From assembly GCA_002336765.1 (NCBI GenBank), contig DDES01000170.1, positions 1 through 6,522 of the forward strand: 6,522 nucleotides of DNA, written 5' to 3'. The notes under the pieces are model-generated. The model saw nothing but the letters and a program-made list of their open reading frames with translations, did no database searches and was not told the DNA's origin. How positions within the stretch are numbered: the first letter of the stretch is position 1; each line of letters begins with the position of its first letter. Below are positions 1 through 5,995 of the stretch, one piece after another. Both the position numbers and the translations under genes were made by a program. Source of the DNA: Novosphingobium sp. UBA1948 (lineage in GTDB: Bacteria > Pseudomonadota > Alphaproteobacteria > Sphingomonadales > Sphingomonadaceae).

Positions 1-817
1 CCCCTCCCGCCCCGACTGGGCCGCAGGCTTCCGCGCCGAATGGGCGCCGGGCGAGGCTGGCGCACGCGCGCGGCTCGACATCTTCCTGCCCCGCGCACGG
101 CTCTATGAGGAGCGCCGCAACCTGCCTTCGGTGGAGGGCACCAGCCGCCTCTCCCCCCATCTGGCCTTTGGCGAGATCAGCCCCGCCACGCTGTGGCACG
201 CTGCCATGGATCGTGGCGGATCGGTCGGCGTGTTCCTCTCGGAACTGGGTTGGCGCGATTATGCGCAGAACATCATTGCCGAATTTCCCGACTATGGCGC
301 CCGCCCCGCCAAGCCCGCTTTCGAGCATTTGGCATGGCGCGATGATCCCGAAGCGCTGGCCGCCTGGCAACAGGGCCGCACCGGCTACCCTATTGTCGAC
401 GCGGGGATGCGCGAATTATGGGCCTCGGGCTGGATGCACAACCGCGTGCGGATGATTGTCGCCAGCTTCCTCATCAAACACCTGCTGATCGACTGGCGGG
501 CAGGCGAGCAGTGGTTCTGGGATACGCTGGTGGACGCCGATTACGGGCAGAACGCGGTCAACTGGCAATGGTCTGCTGGATCGGGCGTGGATGCCAACCA
601 GTTCACCCGCATCATGGCGCCGCTCACCCAAAGCCCCAAGTTCGACGCGGGCGCCTATATCCGTCGCTGGGTGTCCGAACTGGCCGATCTGGACGAGGGC
701 GAGATCCACGATCCCACCCCGATCACACGGCGGCGCTGCGCCTATCCCATGCCGATTGTCGGCCATGTAGAAGGGCGGATCCGCGCGCTCGAGGCCTATC
801 GCGCAATCAAGCAATAA
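1..817 (+). CDS. phrB: Deoxyribodipyrimidine photolyase (class I CPD photolyase), C-terminal part, cut by left edge
   Basis: FAD enzyme that uses near-UV/blue light to split cyclobutane pyrimidine dimers in DNA. The reading frame is open from base 2, giving 271 codons to TAA at 815-817. This is the helical FAD-binding domain; the N-terminal antenna domain lies outside the window (E. coli PhrB has about 470 residues). Visible in order: RLDIFLPRA, then GTSRLSPHLAFGEISP (FAD phosphate-binding region, fragment residues about 45-60), WRDYAQ, GYPIVDAGMREL, GWMHNRVRM, LLIDWRAGE and NWQWSAGSG. By my alignment with E. coli, the electron-transfer tryptophan triad (W306, W359, W382) is intact at fragment residues 112, 165 and 188. 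The Asn near flavin N5 (E. coli N378) is fragment residue 184, which favours a repair enzyme over a cryptochrome. dctA follows after 44 bp on the same strand; the two have no evident functional link. The family is certain, the exact subclass less so. Confidence 0.95.
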   Translation, partial: PSRPDWAAGFRAEWAPGEAGARARLDIFLPRARLYEERRNLPSVEGTSRLSPHLAFGEISPATLWHAAMDRGGSVGVFLSELGWRDYAQNIIAEFPDYGARPAKPAFEHLAWRDDPEALAAWQQGRTGYPIVDAGMRELWASGWMHNRVRMIVASFLIKHLLIDWRAGEQWFWDTLVDADYGQNAVNWQWSAGSGVDANQFTRIMAPLTQSPKFDAGAYIRRWVSELADLDEGEIHDPTPITRRRCAYPMPIVGHVEGRIRALEAYRAIKQ

Positions 818-861
818 AGGCGGCTCTGGTCCTTGCACGCAAAGCTGGCTAGACATCGCCC
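818..861 (+). promoter_or_regulatory. Short gap between photolyase and dctA
   Basis: 44 bp with no Shine-Dalgarno sequence near the dctA ATG. TAGACA at 850-855, 6 nt before the ATG, is a weak -10-like hexamer that would place transcription start on the ATG; TTGCAC at 833-838 resembles a -35 but lies only 11 bp from it. The gap is small enough for read-through from the photolyase gene. Whether dctA has its own promoter here cannot be settled from sequence. Confidence 0.25.
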
Positions 862-2142
862 ATGCATCTGACCGAACAGGATTTCGCCGCCAGGCCGCAG
901 CGCTGGCATCAGCATCTCTACCTGCAAGTGGTGTTGGCCATTGCCGCTGGCGTGGCGCTGGGCCATTTCGCGCCCGCCACGGGCGAGGCGATGAAGCCGC
1001 TGGGCGATATTTTCATCAAGGCGGTGAAAATGGTGATCGCGCCGGTCATCTTCCTCACCATCACCACCGGCATTGCGGGCATGAGCGATATGCGCGCGGT
1101 GGGCCGTGTGGCGGGTAAGGCCTTTGCCTATTTCCTCACCTTTTCCACGCTGGCGCTGGTGCTGGGCATGGTGGTGGCGCATGTGGTCCGGCCGGGCGCG
1201 GGGATGAACATCGATCCGGCCAGTCTGGATGCCAGCAAGGTCGCGAATTTCGCCGCCAAGGCGCATGACACCACCGTGATCGGCTTTCTCGACGCGATGG
1301 TGCCCGAAACCTTCCTCGCCTCGCTGACGGGCGGGAATATCCTGCAAGTGTTGGTGGTGGCGGTGCTGTTCGGCGTGTCGCTAGCCTCGGTGGGCGAGCG
1401 CGGCGCGCGGGTGGCGGCGCTGCTCGAGGATGTGTCGGTGGCCTTTTTCAAGCTGGTGTCGATCGTGATGAAGGCGGCGCCCGTCGGCGCGTTCGGCGCG
1501 ATGGCTTTCACCATCGGCAAATACGGGCTCGACAGCCTCGCCCATCTCGCCGCGCTGGTGGCCAGTTTCTATGTCACATCGCTGCTGTTTGTGCTGGTGG
1601 TGCTGGGGCTGGTGGCGCGGTTGACGGGTTTCTCGATCCTGCGCCTGATCGCCTATCTGCGCGAGGAACTGCTGCTGGTGTTGGGCACCTCCTCCTCGGA
1701 AAGCGCCTTGCCCGGCCTGATGCACAAGATGGAGCGCGCCGGTTGCGCCAAATCGGTGGTCGGGCTGGTGGTGCCCACCGGCTATTCGTTCAATCTGGAT
1801 GGCACCAATATCTATATGACGCTGGCCGCGCTGTTCATCGCGCAGGCCTGCAATGTCGATCTGTCGCTGGGGCAACAAGTGCTGCTGCTGGGCGTTGCCA
1901 TGCTCTCGTCCAAGGGCGCAGCGGGGGTGACAGGCGCGGGCTTCATCACGCTGGCGGCCACATTGTCGATCGTGCCCGATGTGCCGGTGGCGGGCATGGC
2001 GCTGATTCTCGGCATCGACCGCTTTATGAGCGAGTGTCGCAGCCTGACCAATTTCATCGGCAATGCAGTGGCCACCGTGGTCGTGGCCCGCTGGGAAGGC
2101 GGGCTGGACAAGGCGGCGCTGGCGCGGGCGCTGAAGGCTTAA
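862..2142 (+). CDS. dctA: C4-dicarboxylate:cation symporter (DAACS family)
   Basis: Inner-membrane secondary transporter, expected to take up succinate, fumarate and malate with H+ or Na+. At 426 aa it matches the usual DctA length (E. coli about 428). Hydrophobic segments begin near residue 20 and recur to the C-terminus. Family motifs: GTSSSESALPG (275-285, hairpin loop HP1), PTGYSFNLDGTNIYMT (305-320, TM7 with the NxDGT cation/substrate motif), LSSKGAAGVTGAGF (348-361, HP2) and GIDRFMSECRSLTNFIGN (384-401, TM8). By recalled alignment with GltPh, R393 matches the substrate-binding Arg397 and N397 matches Asn401. S390 and N401 replace two GltPh aspartates, as is usual in DctA rather than glutamate carriers. 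The ATG is fixed by an in-frame TAG four codons upstream (850-852). There is no Shine-Dalgarno sequence; CGCCC directly precedes the ATG. The stop overlaps the convergent ABC-F stop. Substrate range is inferred from the family; no dctBD-type regulator is in view. Confidence 0.93.
   Translation: MHLTEQDFAARPQRWHQHLYLQVVLAIAAGVALGHFAPATGEAMKPLGDIFIKAVKMVIAPVIFLTITTGIAGMSDMRAVGRVAGKAFAYFLTFSTLALVLGMVVAHVVRPGAGMNIDPASLDASKVANFAAKAHDTTVIGFLDAMVPETFLASLTGGNILQVLVVAVLFGVSLASVGERGARVAALLEDVSVAFFKLVSIVMKAAPVGAFGAMAFTIGKYGLDSLAHLAALVASFYVTSLLFVLVVLGLVARLTGFSILRLIAYLREELLLVLGTSSSESALPGLMHKMERAGCAKSVVGLVVPTGYSFNLDGTNIYMTLAALFIAQACNVDLSLGQQVLLLGVAMLSSKGAAGVTGAGFITLAATLSIVPDVPVAGMALILGIDRFMSECRSLTNFIGNAVATVVVARWEGGLDKAALARALKA
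2139..2142. other. Overlapping convergent stop codons (TTAA)
   Basis: The palindrome TTAA provides TAA for dctA on the plus strand (2140-2142) and TAA for the ABC-F gene on the minus strand (2141-2139). The two genes therefore overlap by 4 bp tail to tail, leaving no intergenic terminator, and each transcript must run into the antisense of the other or end inside a coding region. Confidence 0.95.
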
Positions 2143-3998
2143 CCCTCCAGTTCCTCGCTCCACGCCATCCATTGCGCTTCAAGGGCGGCCAGTTCGGCCT
2201 CCAGAGCCTCGCGCATTTGCCCCAGTTTGCCCATAGTCTGCCCCTTGAGCGCGGGCGCCGCCTTGGCCGGTTCCGACAAGGCCACATCCACCTCGGCGAT
2301 CCTCGCCTGCAGCTTGGCCATATCCTTGTCCGCCTTGGCCACCTTCTTCTGCAATTCCTTGCGCTCGGCCCATGCCAGTTGGCTGGCCTTCGCGGCGGCG
2401 GTGGGGGCTGGCTTGGCGGCGGCTTCCGCCTTGGGCTGGTTGCGGCCCAGAATGAAGTCGATGTAATCCTCGATGCTGCCATCATAGGGCACCGCCTCGC
2501 CGCCATCGACCAGCACCAGACGGTCGGCGGTCATTTCCACCATATGGCGGTCGTGGCTAATCAGGATCACCGCGCCCTGATAGGTGTTGAGCGCCTGCAC
2601 CAAAGCCTCGCGCGCATCGACATCAAGGTGGTTGGTCGGTTCGTCGAGGATCAGCAGATGCGGCGCGTCGCGCGTCACCAGCGCAAGGGCAAGGCGGGCG
2701 CGCTCGCCGCCTGAAAGCTGGCTGACGGAAGTGGTCGCCTTGGGGCCGGAGAAGCCGAAGCGGCCCAGTTGCGCGCGCACCGCACTCTCCGGCTTGCCCT
2801 GCATGGCGCGGGCCATATGCACCAATGGCGTATCGCCTCCGGCCAGTTCCTCCACCTGATACTGGGTGAAATAGCCGATGTTGAGCTTGCCCGCGGTCAC
2901 CATGCCGCCTTCCATCGCGGGCAACTGCCCCGCCAGCAGCCGCGCCAGCGTGGTCTTGCCATTGCCGTTGCGGCCCAGCAGCGCGATACGGTCATCCGGA
3001 TCGATGCGCAGGTTGATATGGCGCAGGATCGGCTTGTCGCCATAGCCCACCGCCGCGCGGTCCAACGTGATGAGCGGCGGGCGCAGTTCGGCGGGATCGG
3101 GGAAATTGAAGCTGAGCGAGGGATCCTCGATCATGCCCAGCACGGGCTGCATCTTGGCCAGCATCTTGGCGCGCGATTGTGCCTGCTTGGCGGTGGAGGC
3201 ACGGGCGCTGTTGCGGCGGACGTAATCCTCCAGCTTGGCGCGCTGGGCATCCTGCGCGGCCTTGGCGGCGGCGGCTTGGGCGGCACGTTCGGCGCGCTGG
3301 CGCTCGAAACTGTCATAGCCGCCCGCATAAAGCGTCAGCTTGCCGCTTTGCAGATGCAGAATATGGCTCACCACATTGTTGAGCAGGTCGCGCTCGTGGC
3401 TGATCAGCAGCAGCGTTCCGGGGTAGGAGCGCAGGAAATTTTCCAGCCACAGCGTGGCTTCCAGATCGAGGTGGTTCGACGGTTCGTCGAGCAGCAGCAC
3501 ATCGGGCTGGGAAAACAGCAGCGCGGCCAGCGCGACGCGCATTTTCCAGCCGCCGGAATAGGAATCAAGCGGCTGGGCTTGCATCTCCTCGGTGAAACCA
3601 AGGCCGAGCAGAATGCGCGCCGCCCGCGCGGGGCCGGTGTAGGCGTCGATGGCGATCAGCCGGTCATGCACATCGCCCAAGCGGTGCGGATCGGTCGAGG
3701 TTTCGGCTTCCTCCAGCAGGGCAGCGCGTTCGACATCGGCGGCGAGCACGGTTTCAAACGGGGAGGCGGTGCCGGTCGGCGCTTCCTGCGCGATATAGCC
3801 GAGACGGGCGCGGCGGGGCATGTCGATACTGCCCTCGTCCGGCTCGAGTTCGCCGATAATCGCCTTCACCAGCGTCGATTTGCCCGCACCATTGCGCCCC
3901 ACCAGCCCCACGCTAGCGCCGGTGGGCAGGCTGGCGCTGGCGCGGTCGATAATGGTGCGGCCGCCGAGGCGCACAGTGACATCCGAGATCGTAAGCAT
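2139..3998 (-). CDS. ABC-F family ATP-binding protein, YheS-like
   Basis: Cytoplasmic, soluble twin-ATPase ABC protein with no membrane segments. ABC-F proteins bind the ribosomal E site and contact P-site tRNA to relieve stalled or slow translation. 619 aa (E. coli YheS about 637). First ATPase: Walker A GRNGAGKST (34-42), signature SGGW (148-151), Walker B LLLDEP with catalytic E172, SNHLD, switch His201. The linker that reaches P-site tRNA spans about 230-300, including STAKQAQSRAKML (268-280). Second ATPase: Walker A GRNGNGKTT (342-350), LSGGE (428-432), LILDEPTNHLD with E453, His482. After an Ala/Pro/Lys stretch (about 522-540), a charged heptad-like tail (about 543-612) resembles the C-terminal coiled coil of YheS and Uup. 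The SGGWKMR signature and linker fit YheS best from memory. The ATG is fixed by an in-frame TAG at 4010-4008; no Shine-Dalgarno sequence. It is divergent from trhO and convergent, with overlap, to dctA. A resistance role is possible in ABC-F generally but nothing here indicates it. Confidence 0.95.
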   Translation of the reverse strand: MLTISDVTVRLGGRTIIDRASASLPTGASVGLVGRNGAGKSTLVKAIIGELEPDEGSIDMPRRARLGYIAQEAPTGTASPFETVLAADVERAALLEEAETSTDPHRLGDVHDRLIAIDAYTGPARAARILLGLGFTEEMQAQPLDSYSGGWKMRVALAALLFSQPDVLLLDEPSNHLDLEATLWLENFLRSYPGTLLLISHERDLLNNVVSHILHLQSGKLTLYAGGYDSFERQRAERAAQAAAAKAAQDAQRAKLEDYVRRNSARASTAKQAQSRAKMLAKMQPVLGMIEDPSLSFNFPDPAELRPPLITLDRAAVGYGDKPILRHINLRIDPDDRIALLGRNGNGKTTLARLLAGQLPAMEGGMVTAGKLNIGYFTQYQVEELAGGDTPLVHMARAMQGKPESAVRAQLGRFGFSGPKATTSVSQLSGGERARLALALVTRDAPHLLILDEPTNHLDVDAREALVQALNTYQGAVILISHDRHMVEMTADRLVLVDGGEAVPYDGSIEDYIDFILGRNQPKAEAAAKPAPTAAAKASQLAWAERKELQKKVAKADKDMAKLQARIAEVDVALSEPAKAAPALKGQTMGKLGQMREALEAELAALEAQWMAWSEELEG

Positions 3999-4077
3999 GG
4001 GCGGCGCCTAGCAGGCCGCAGCCGCCCCCGCCAGTGCCGCTTTGCAGCGTGGCGCAATTGGCGTATGGGCCGCGCCC
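3999..4077. promoter_or_regulatory. Divergent control region between the ABC-F gene and trhO
   Basis: This 79-bp gap must hold the leftward start signals for the ABC-F gene and the rightward ones for trhO if neither is read from further away. I see no convincing -35/-10 pair for either gene. Weak -10-like hexamers lie 6-8 nt before each ATG: TATGGG at 4064-4069 for trhO and, on the minus strand, TAGGCG at 4010-4005 for the ABC-F gene. That placement would suit leaderless transcripts. The region is GC-rich apart from a short CAATTG at 4055-4060. Confidence 0.4.
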
Positions 4078-4079
4078 AT
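4065..4079. repeat. Perfect inverted repeat over the trhO start codon
   Basis: ATGGGC (4065-4070), a 3-nt spacer CGC, and GCCCAT (4074-4079) form a perfect 6-bp inverted repeat. The right arm includes the first two bases of the trhO ATG at 4078. In an mRNA starting upstream it would fold into a hairpin hiding the start codon; as DNA it could be a small operator. Chance occurrence in GC-rich DNA is a real alternative. Confidence 0.35.
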
Positions 4080-4908
4080 GTTGACTGTTGCCGCGCTTTA
4101 CCAATTCGCCCCTTTCGCCGATCCCGCCGCCCTGCGCGGTCCCTTGCTGGCTTTATGCGAGGAACAGGGAATTAAGGGCACGCTGCTGCTGGCCACCGAG
4201 GGGATCAATGGCACCATTGCCGGCCCGCGCGAGGGCATCGAGGCGGTGTTGGCCCATGTCCGCGCTTTGCCCGGTTGCGACGGGGTGGATGTCAAATTCT
4301 CGACCGCGCCCGCCATGCCCTTTGGCCGCATGAAGGTACGATTGAAGCGCGAGATCGTGACGCTGGGCGTCGAGGGGCTTGATCCGCTGGCCAGCGTCGG
4401 CACCTATGTCCAGCCCGAGGACTGGAACGCGCTGATCGCTGATCCTGAAACCATCGTAATCGACACGCGCAACCATTACGAGGTGATCGCGGGCACGTTC
4501 CAGCGCGCGATTGATCCCGAAACCCGCAGTTTCCGCGAATTTCCGGCATGGTTCCGCGCCGAGCGCGACAAGCTGCTGGGCGCCGGCACAGGCAAGCCGC
4601 CCAAGGTGGCAATGTTCTGCACCGGCGGTATCCGCTGCGAAAAATCCACCGCCTTCCTCAAGGCCGAGGGCGTGGAGGAGGTCTATCACCTCAAGGGCGG
4701 CATCCTCAACTACCTCGAAAAGATCCCGCCCGAGCAGAGCCTGTGGGAAGGCGAATGTTTCGTGTTCGACGAGCGCGTAACGCTGGGCCACGGGCTGGCG
4801 CTGGGCCAATGCATCGCCTGCCCCGCCTGCGGCGCGCCGGTGCGCGAGGAGGACCGCGCCTCCCCGCTCTATGTCGAAGGCGAGCGCTGCCCCGCCTGCG
4901 CGGGTTAG
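4078..4908 (+). CDS. trhO: tRNA uridine(34) hydroxylase, rhodanese-type (TrhO/YceA)
   Basis: Catalyses oxygen-dependent 5-hydroxylation of the wobble uridine U34 in a subset of tRNAs, the first step towards cmo5U/mo5U; cytoplasmic. 276 aa from the chosen ATG. The N-terminal domain carries the TrhO hallmark LLATEGINGTIAG (about 37-49) and MKVRLKREIVTLG (about 85-97). A rhodanese domain follows (about 110-222) with VIDTRNHYE and the active-site loop CTGGIRCEK; C181, first Cys of the loop, is the catalytic candidate and C187 is also conserved. The C-terminus has a cysteine cluster, CxxCxxC (C245, C248, C251) and CPAC (C271, C274), resembling the CxxC pairs at the end of YceA and possibly metal-binding. 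E. coli TrhO is longer (about 350), but the core is complete. I chose the ATG because MLTVAALYQF is a typical family start; a TTG at 4042 would add 12 unconserved residues. No Shine-Dalgarno sequence, and the start lies in an inverted repeat. Confidence 0.95.
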   Translation: MLTVAALYQFAPFADPAALRGPLLALCEEQGIKGTLLLATEGINGTIAGPREGIEAVLAHVRALPGCDGVDVKFSTAPAMPFGRMKVRLKREIVTLGVEGLDPLASVGTYVQPEDWNALIADPETIVIDTRNHYEVIAGTFQRAIDPETRSFREFPAWFRAERDKLLGAGTGKPPKVAMFCTGGIRCEKSTAFLKAEGVEEVYHLKGGILNYLEKIPPEQSLWEGECFVFDERVTLGHGLALGQCIACPACGAPVREEDRASPLYVEGERCPACAG

Positions 4909-4914
4909 CGGCGC

Positions 4915-5910
4915 TTAATCCGCGAAATCCTCGGTATCCATCGTCGCCTGCATCGCGGCGGGATAGCGCGGGCCGGAAACCGTGTGCCGGTTGATCAGCA
5001 CATCCAGCTCGGCCAGCACCGCATCGGCGGGGCGCCAGTCGGCACGCGCGATATTCTCGCGCAGGTGATCGGGGTTGGTGGTGCCGGGGATGACATGCAC
5101 ATGCTCGCCGCGCGACAGCACCCATGCCAGCGACAATTGCGCAGGCGTAACGCCCTCGCGCGCGGCGATGGCGTTGAACGCATCGGCCAGCGCAAGATTG
5201 GTCGGCCAATGCTCGGCGTTGAAGCGCGGATGGGTGCGGCGCAGGTCCTTGTCCTCCAGCGTGGCGGGATCGCGCACACCATTGGCCAGCACCCCGCGCG
5301 CCAGCGGGCTGAATGCCACCAGCGCCACGCCCAGTTCGCGCGTCGCCTCGAGCACGCTGATCTCGCAATTGCGGGTCCACAGCGAATATTCGGTCTGCAC
5401 CGCCGTGACGGGGCAGACGGCATGGGCGCGCCGCAAGGTCTCGCCGCTCATTTCCGACAGGCCGTAGCCGCCCAGCTTGCCTTCCTGGATCAGCTCGGCA
5501 AAAGCGCCCGCGCTGTCCTCGATCGGCACGGCAAAATCGCGGCGGTGCATGTAATACAGGTCGATATGGTCGGTTTGCAGCGCCTTGAGGCTGATCTCCA
5601 CCTCGCGGCGGATCGTGTCTGGCTGGCAATCGACATAGCGGCGGTCGCCATCGGCAAAGATGCCCATCTTGCTGGCGAGATAGAATTCGCCGCGCCGGGC
5701 TTTCAGCGTCTCGCCGATCAGCACCTCGTTCTTGCCACCGCCATAGAGCCGCGCCGTATCGAGATGGTTATAGCCCAGATCCAGCGCCAGATGCAGCAGC
5801 TTGGCGGCTTCCTCCGGCGGCGGCGGGGCGGCATAGGCCCAGCTCACATTCATGCAGCCAAGGCCCACGGGGTGGATATCCTTGCCGCCCAGTTTGCGCA
5901 TTGTGGCCAT
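4915..5910 (-). CDS. Aldo/keto reductase, NAD(P)H-dependent
   Basis: Predicted soluble (alpha/beta)8-barrel oxidoreductase that reduces aldehydes or ketones, probably with NADPH. 331 aa from the ATG at 5910, normal for bacterial aldo/keto reductases. The N-terminus KLGGKDIHPVGLGCM is the usual first strand. The catalytic tetrad is complete: D51 and Y56 in HLDTARLYGGGKNE, K81 in LASKMG, H122 in LYYMHRRD. Further hallmarks are GKLGGYGLSE (about 144-153), AFSPLARGVL (about 199-208) and, at the C-terminal end, VIPGTTNPDHLREN (about 273-286), the cofactor phosphate-binding region. It resembles the YajO/AKR13-like branch, but the substrate cannot be read from sequence. The start is chosen for its AAGGAC repeats; a TTG at 5946 would extend the protein through the repeats as KDKDKD, and a second ATG at 5901 is possible. 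It lies 85 bp after ligC on the same strand, behind a hairpin, so co-transcription is uncertain. Its 3' end is 6 bp from the trhO stop. Confidence 0.92.
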   Translation of the reverse strand: MATMRKLGGKDIHPVGLGCMNVSWAYAAPPPPEEAAKLLHLALDLGYNHLDTARLYGGGKNEVLIGETLKARRGEFYLASKMGIFADGDRRYVDCQPDTIRREVEISLKALQTDHIDLYYMHRRDFAVPIEDSAGAFAELIQEGKLGGYGLSEMSGETLRRAHAVCPVTAVQTEYSLWTRNCEISVLEATRELGVALVAFSPLARGVLANGVRDPATLEDKDLRRTHPRFNAEHWPTNLALADAFNAIAAREGVTPAQLSLAWVLSRGEHVHVIPGTTNPDHLRENIARADWRPADAVLAELDVLINRHTVSGPRYPAAMQATMDTEDFAD

Positions 5911-5928
5911 GTCCTTGTCCTTGTCCTT
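5911..5928 (-). promoter_or_regulatory. Triple tandem AAGGAC ribosome-binding repeat before the aldo/keto reductase
   Basis: Read on the minus strand, three perfect copies of AAGGAC run directly into the ATG at 5910, preceded by GG. Each copy contains the Shine-Dalgarno core AAGGA. The middle copy ends 7 nt before the ATG at 5910, the usual spacing; the copy next to the start ends 1 nt from it, but 10 nt from the in-frame ATG at 5901. This decides the start in favour of 5910 over the TTG at 5946. It is the only clear Shine-Dalgarno sequence at the four gene starts visible in the window. Confidence 0.7.
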
Positions 5929-5946
5929 CCCGATCCGGCGCGGCAA

Positions 5947-5972
5947 GGGCAGGGAGGCAAAGCCCCCTGCCC
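5947..5972 (-). terminator. GC-rich hairpin after ligC, candidate terminator without a U-tract
   Basis: Arms GGGCAGGG (5947-5954) and CCCTGCCC (5965-5972) are perfectly complementary. Inside them GGC (5956-5958) pairs with GCC (5962-5964) around a 3-nt AAA loop, with A5955 as a single bulge, giving an 11-bp stem. It starts about 24 nt beyond the ligC stop and 36 nt before the reductase coding region. On the minus strand the stem is followed by only TT and then GC-rich sequence, so it is not a classical intrinsic terminator. It could be a Rho-assisted terminator, an mRNA 3'-end stabiliser for the upstream operon, or a processing site. Confidence 0.5.
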
Positions 5973-5995
5973 CCGCTGCTCACCTGCGTGATAGC

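Noticed and set aside
827..855. Sigma70-type promoter upstream of dctA
   Set aside because: The best -35-like hexamer TTGCAC is only 11 bp from TAGACA, too close for a normal promoter; with 17-bp spacing the -35 position reads TGGTCC, a poor match.
416..1347. Minus-strand open frames opposite the photolyase end and dctA start
   Set aside because: No domain signal, and the plus-strand genes are unambiguous.
1381..2714. Overlapping open frames on both strands across dctA and the ABC-F 3' end
   Set aside because: dctA and the ABC-F gene account for this DNA with full family motifs; the other frames are His/Gln/Arg/Gly-rich shadows.
4042..4077. TTG at 4042 as the trhO start
   Set aside because: It adds 12 residues not typical of TrhO, while the ATG at 4078 begins the conserved MLTVAALYQF-type N-terminus.
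2769..4175. Long plus-strand open frame (468 codons) opposite the ABC-F gene
   Set aside because: It lies antisense to a gene with complete motifs, its composition is low-complexity Gly/Arg/Gln/His-rich, and it shows no family motif; typical shadow frame of GC-rich coding DNA.
4891..4904. Small hairpin CCCGC-CTGC-GCGGG at the trhO 3' end as a terminator
   Set aside because: Only 5 bp, inside the last codons encoding the CPAC cysteine pair, and followed by just TT; easily explained by coding sequence.
5911..5946. TTG at 5946 as the aldo/keto reductase start
   Set aside because: It would translate the AAGGAC repeats as KDKDKD, and it lacks a ribosome-binding site; the ATG at 5910 has one and begins the normal family N-terminus.
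4984..5991. Long plus-strand open frame (335 codons) opposite the aldo/keto reductase
   Set aside because: Antisense to a gene with an intact catalytic tetrad and no recognisable domain of its own.
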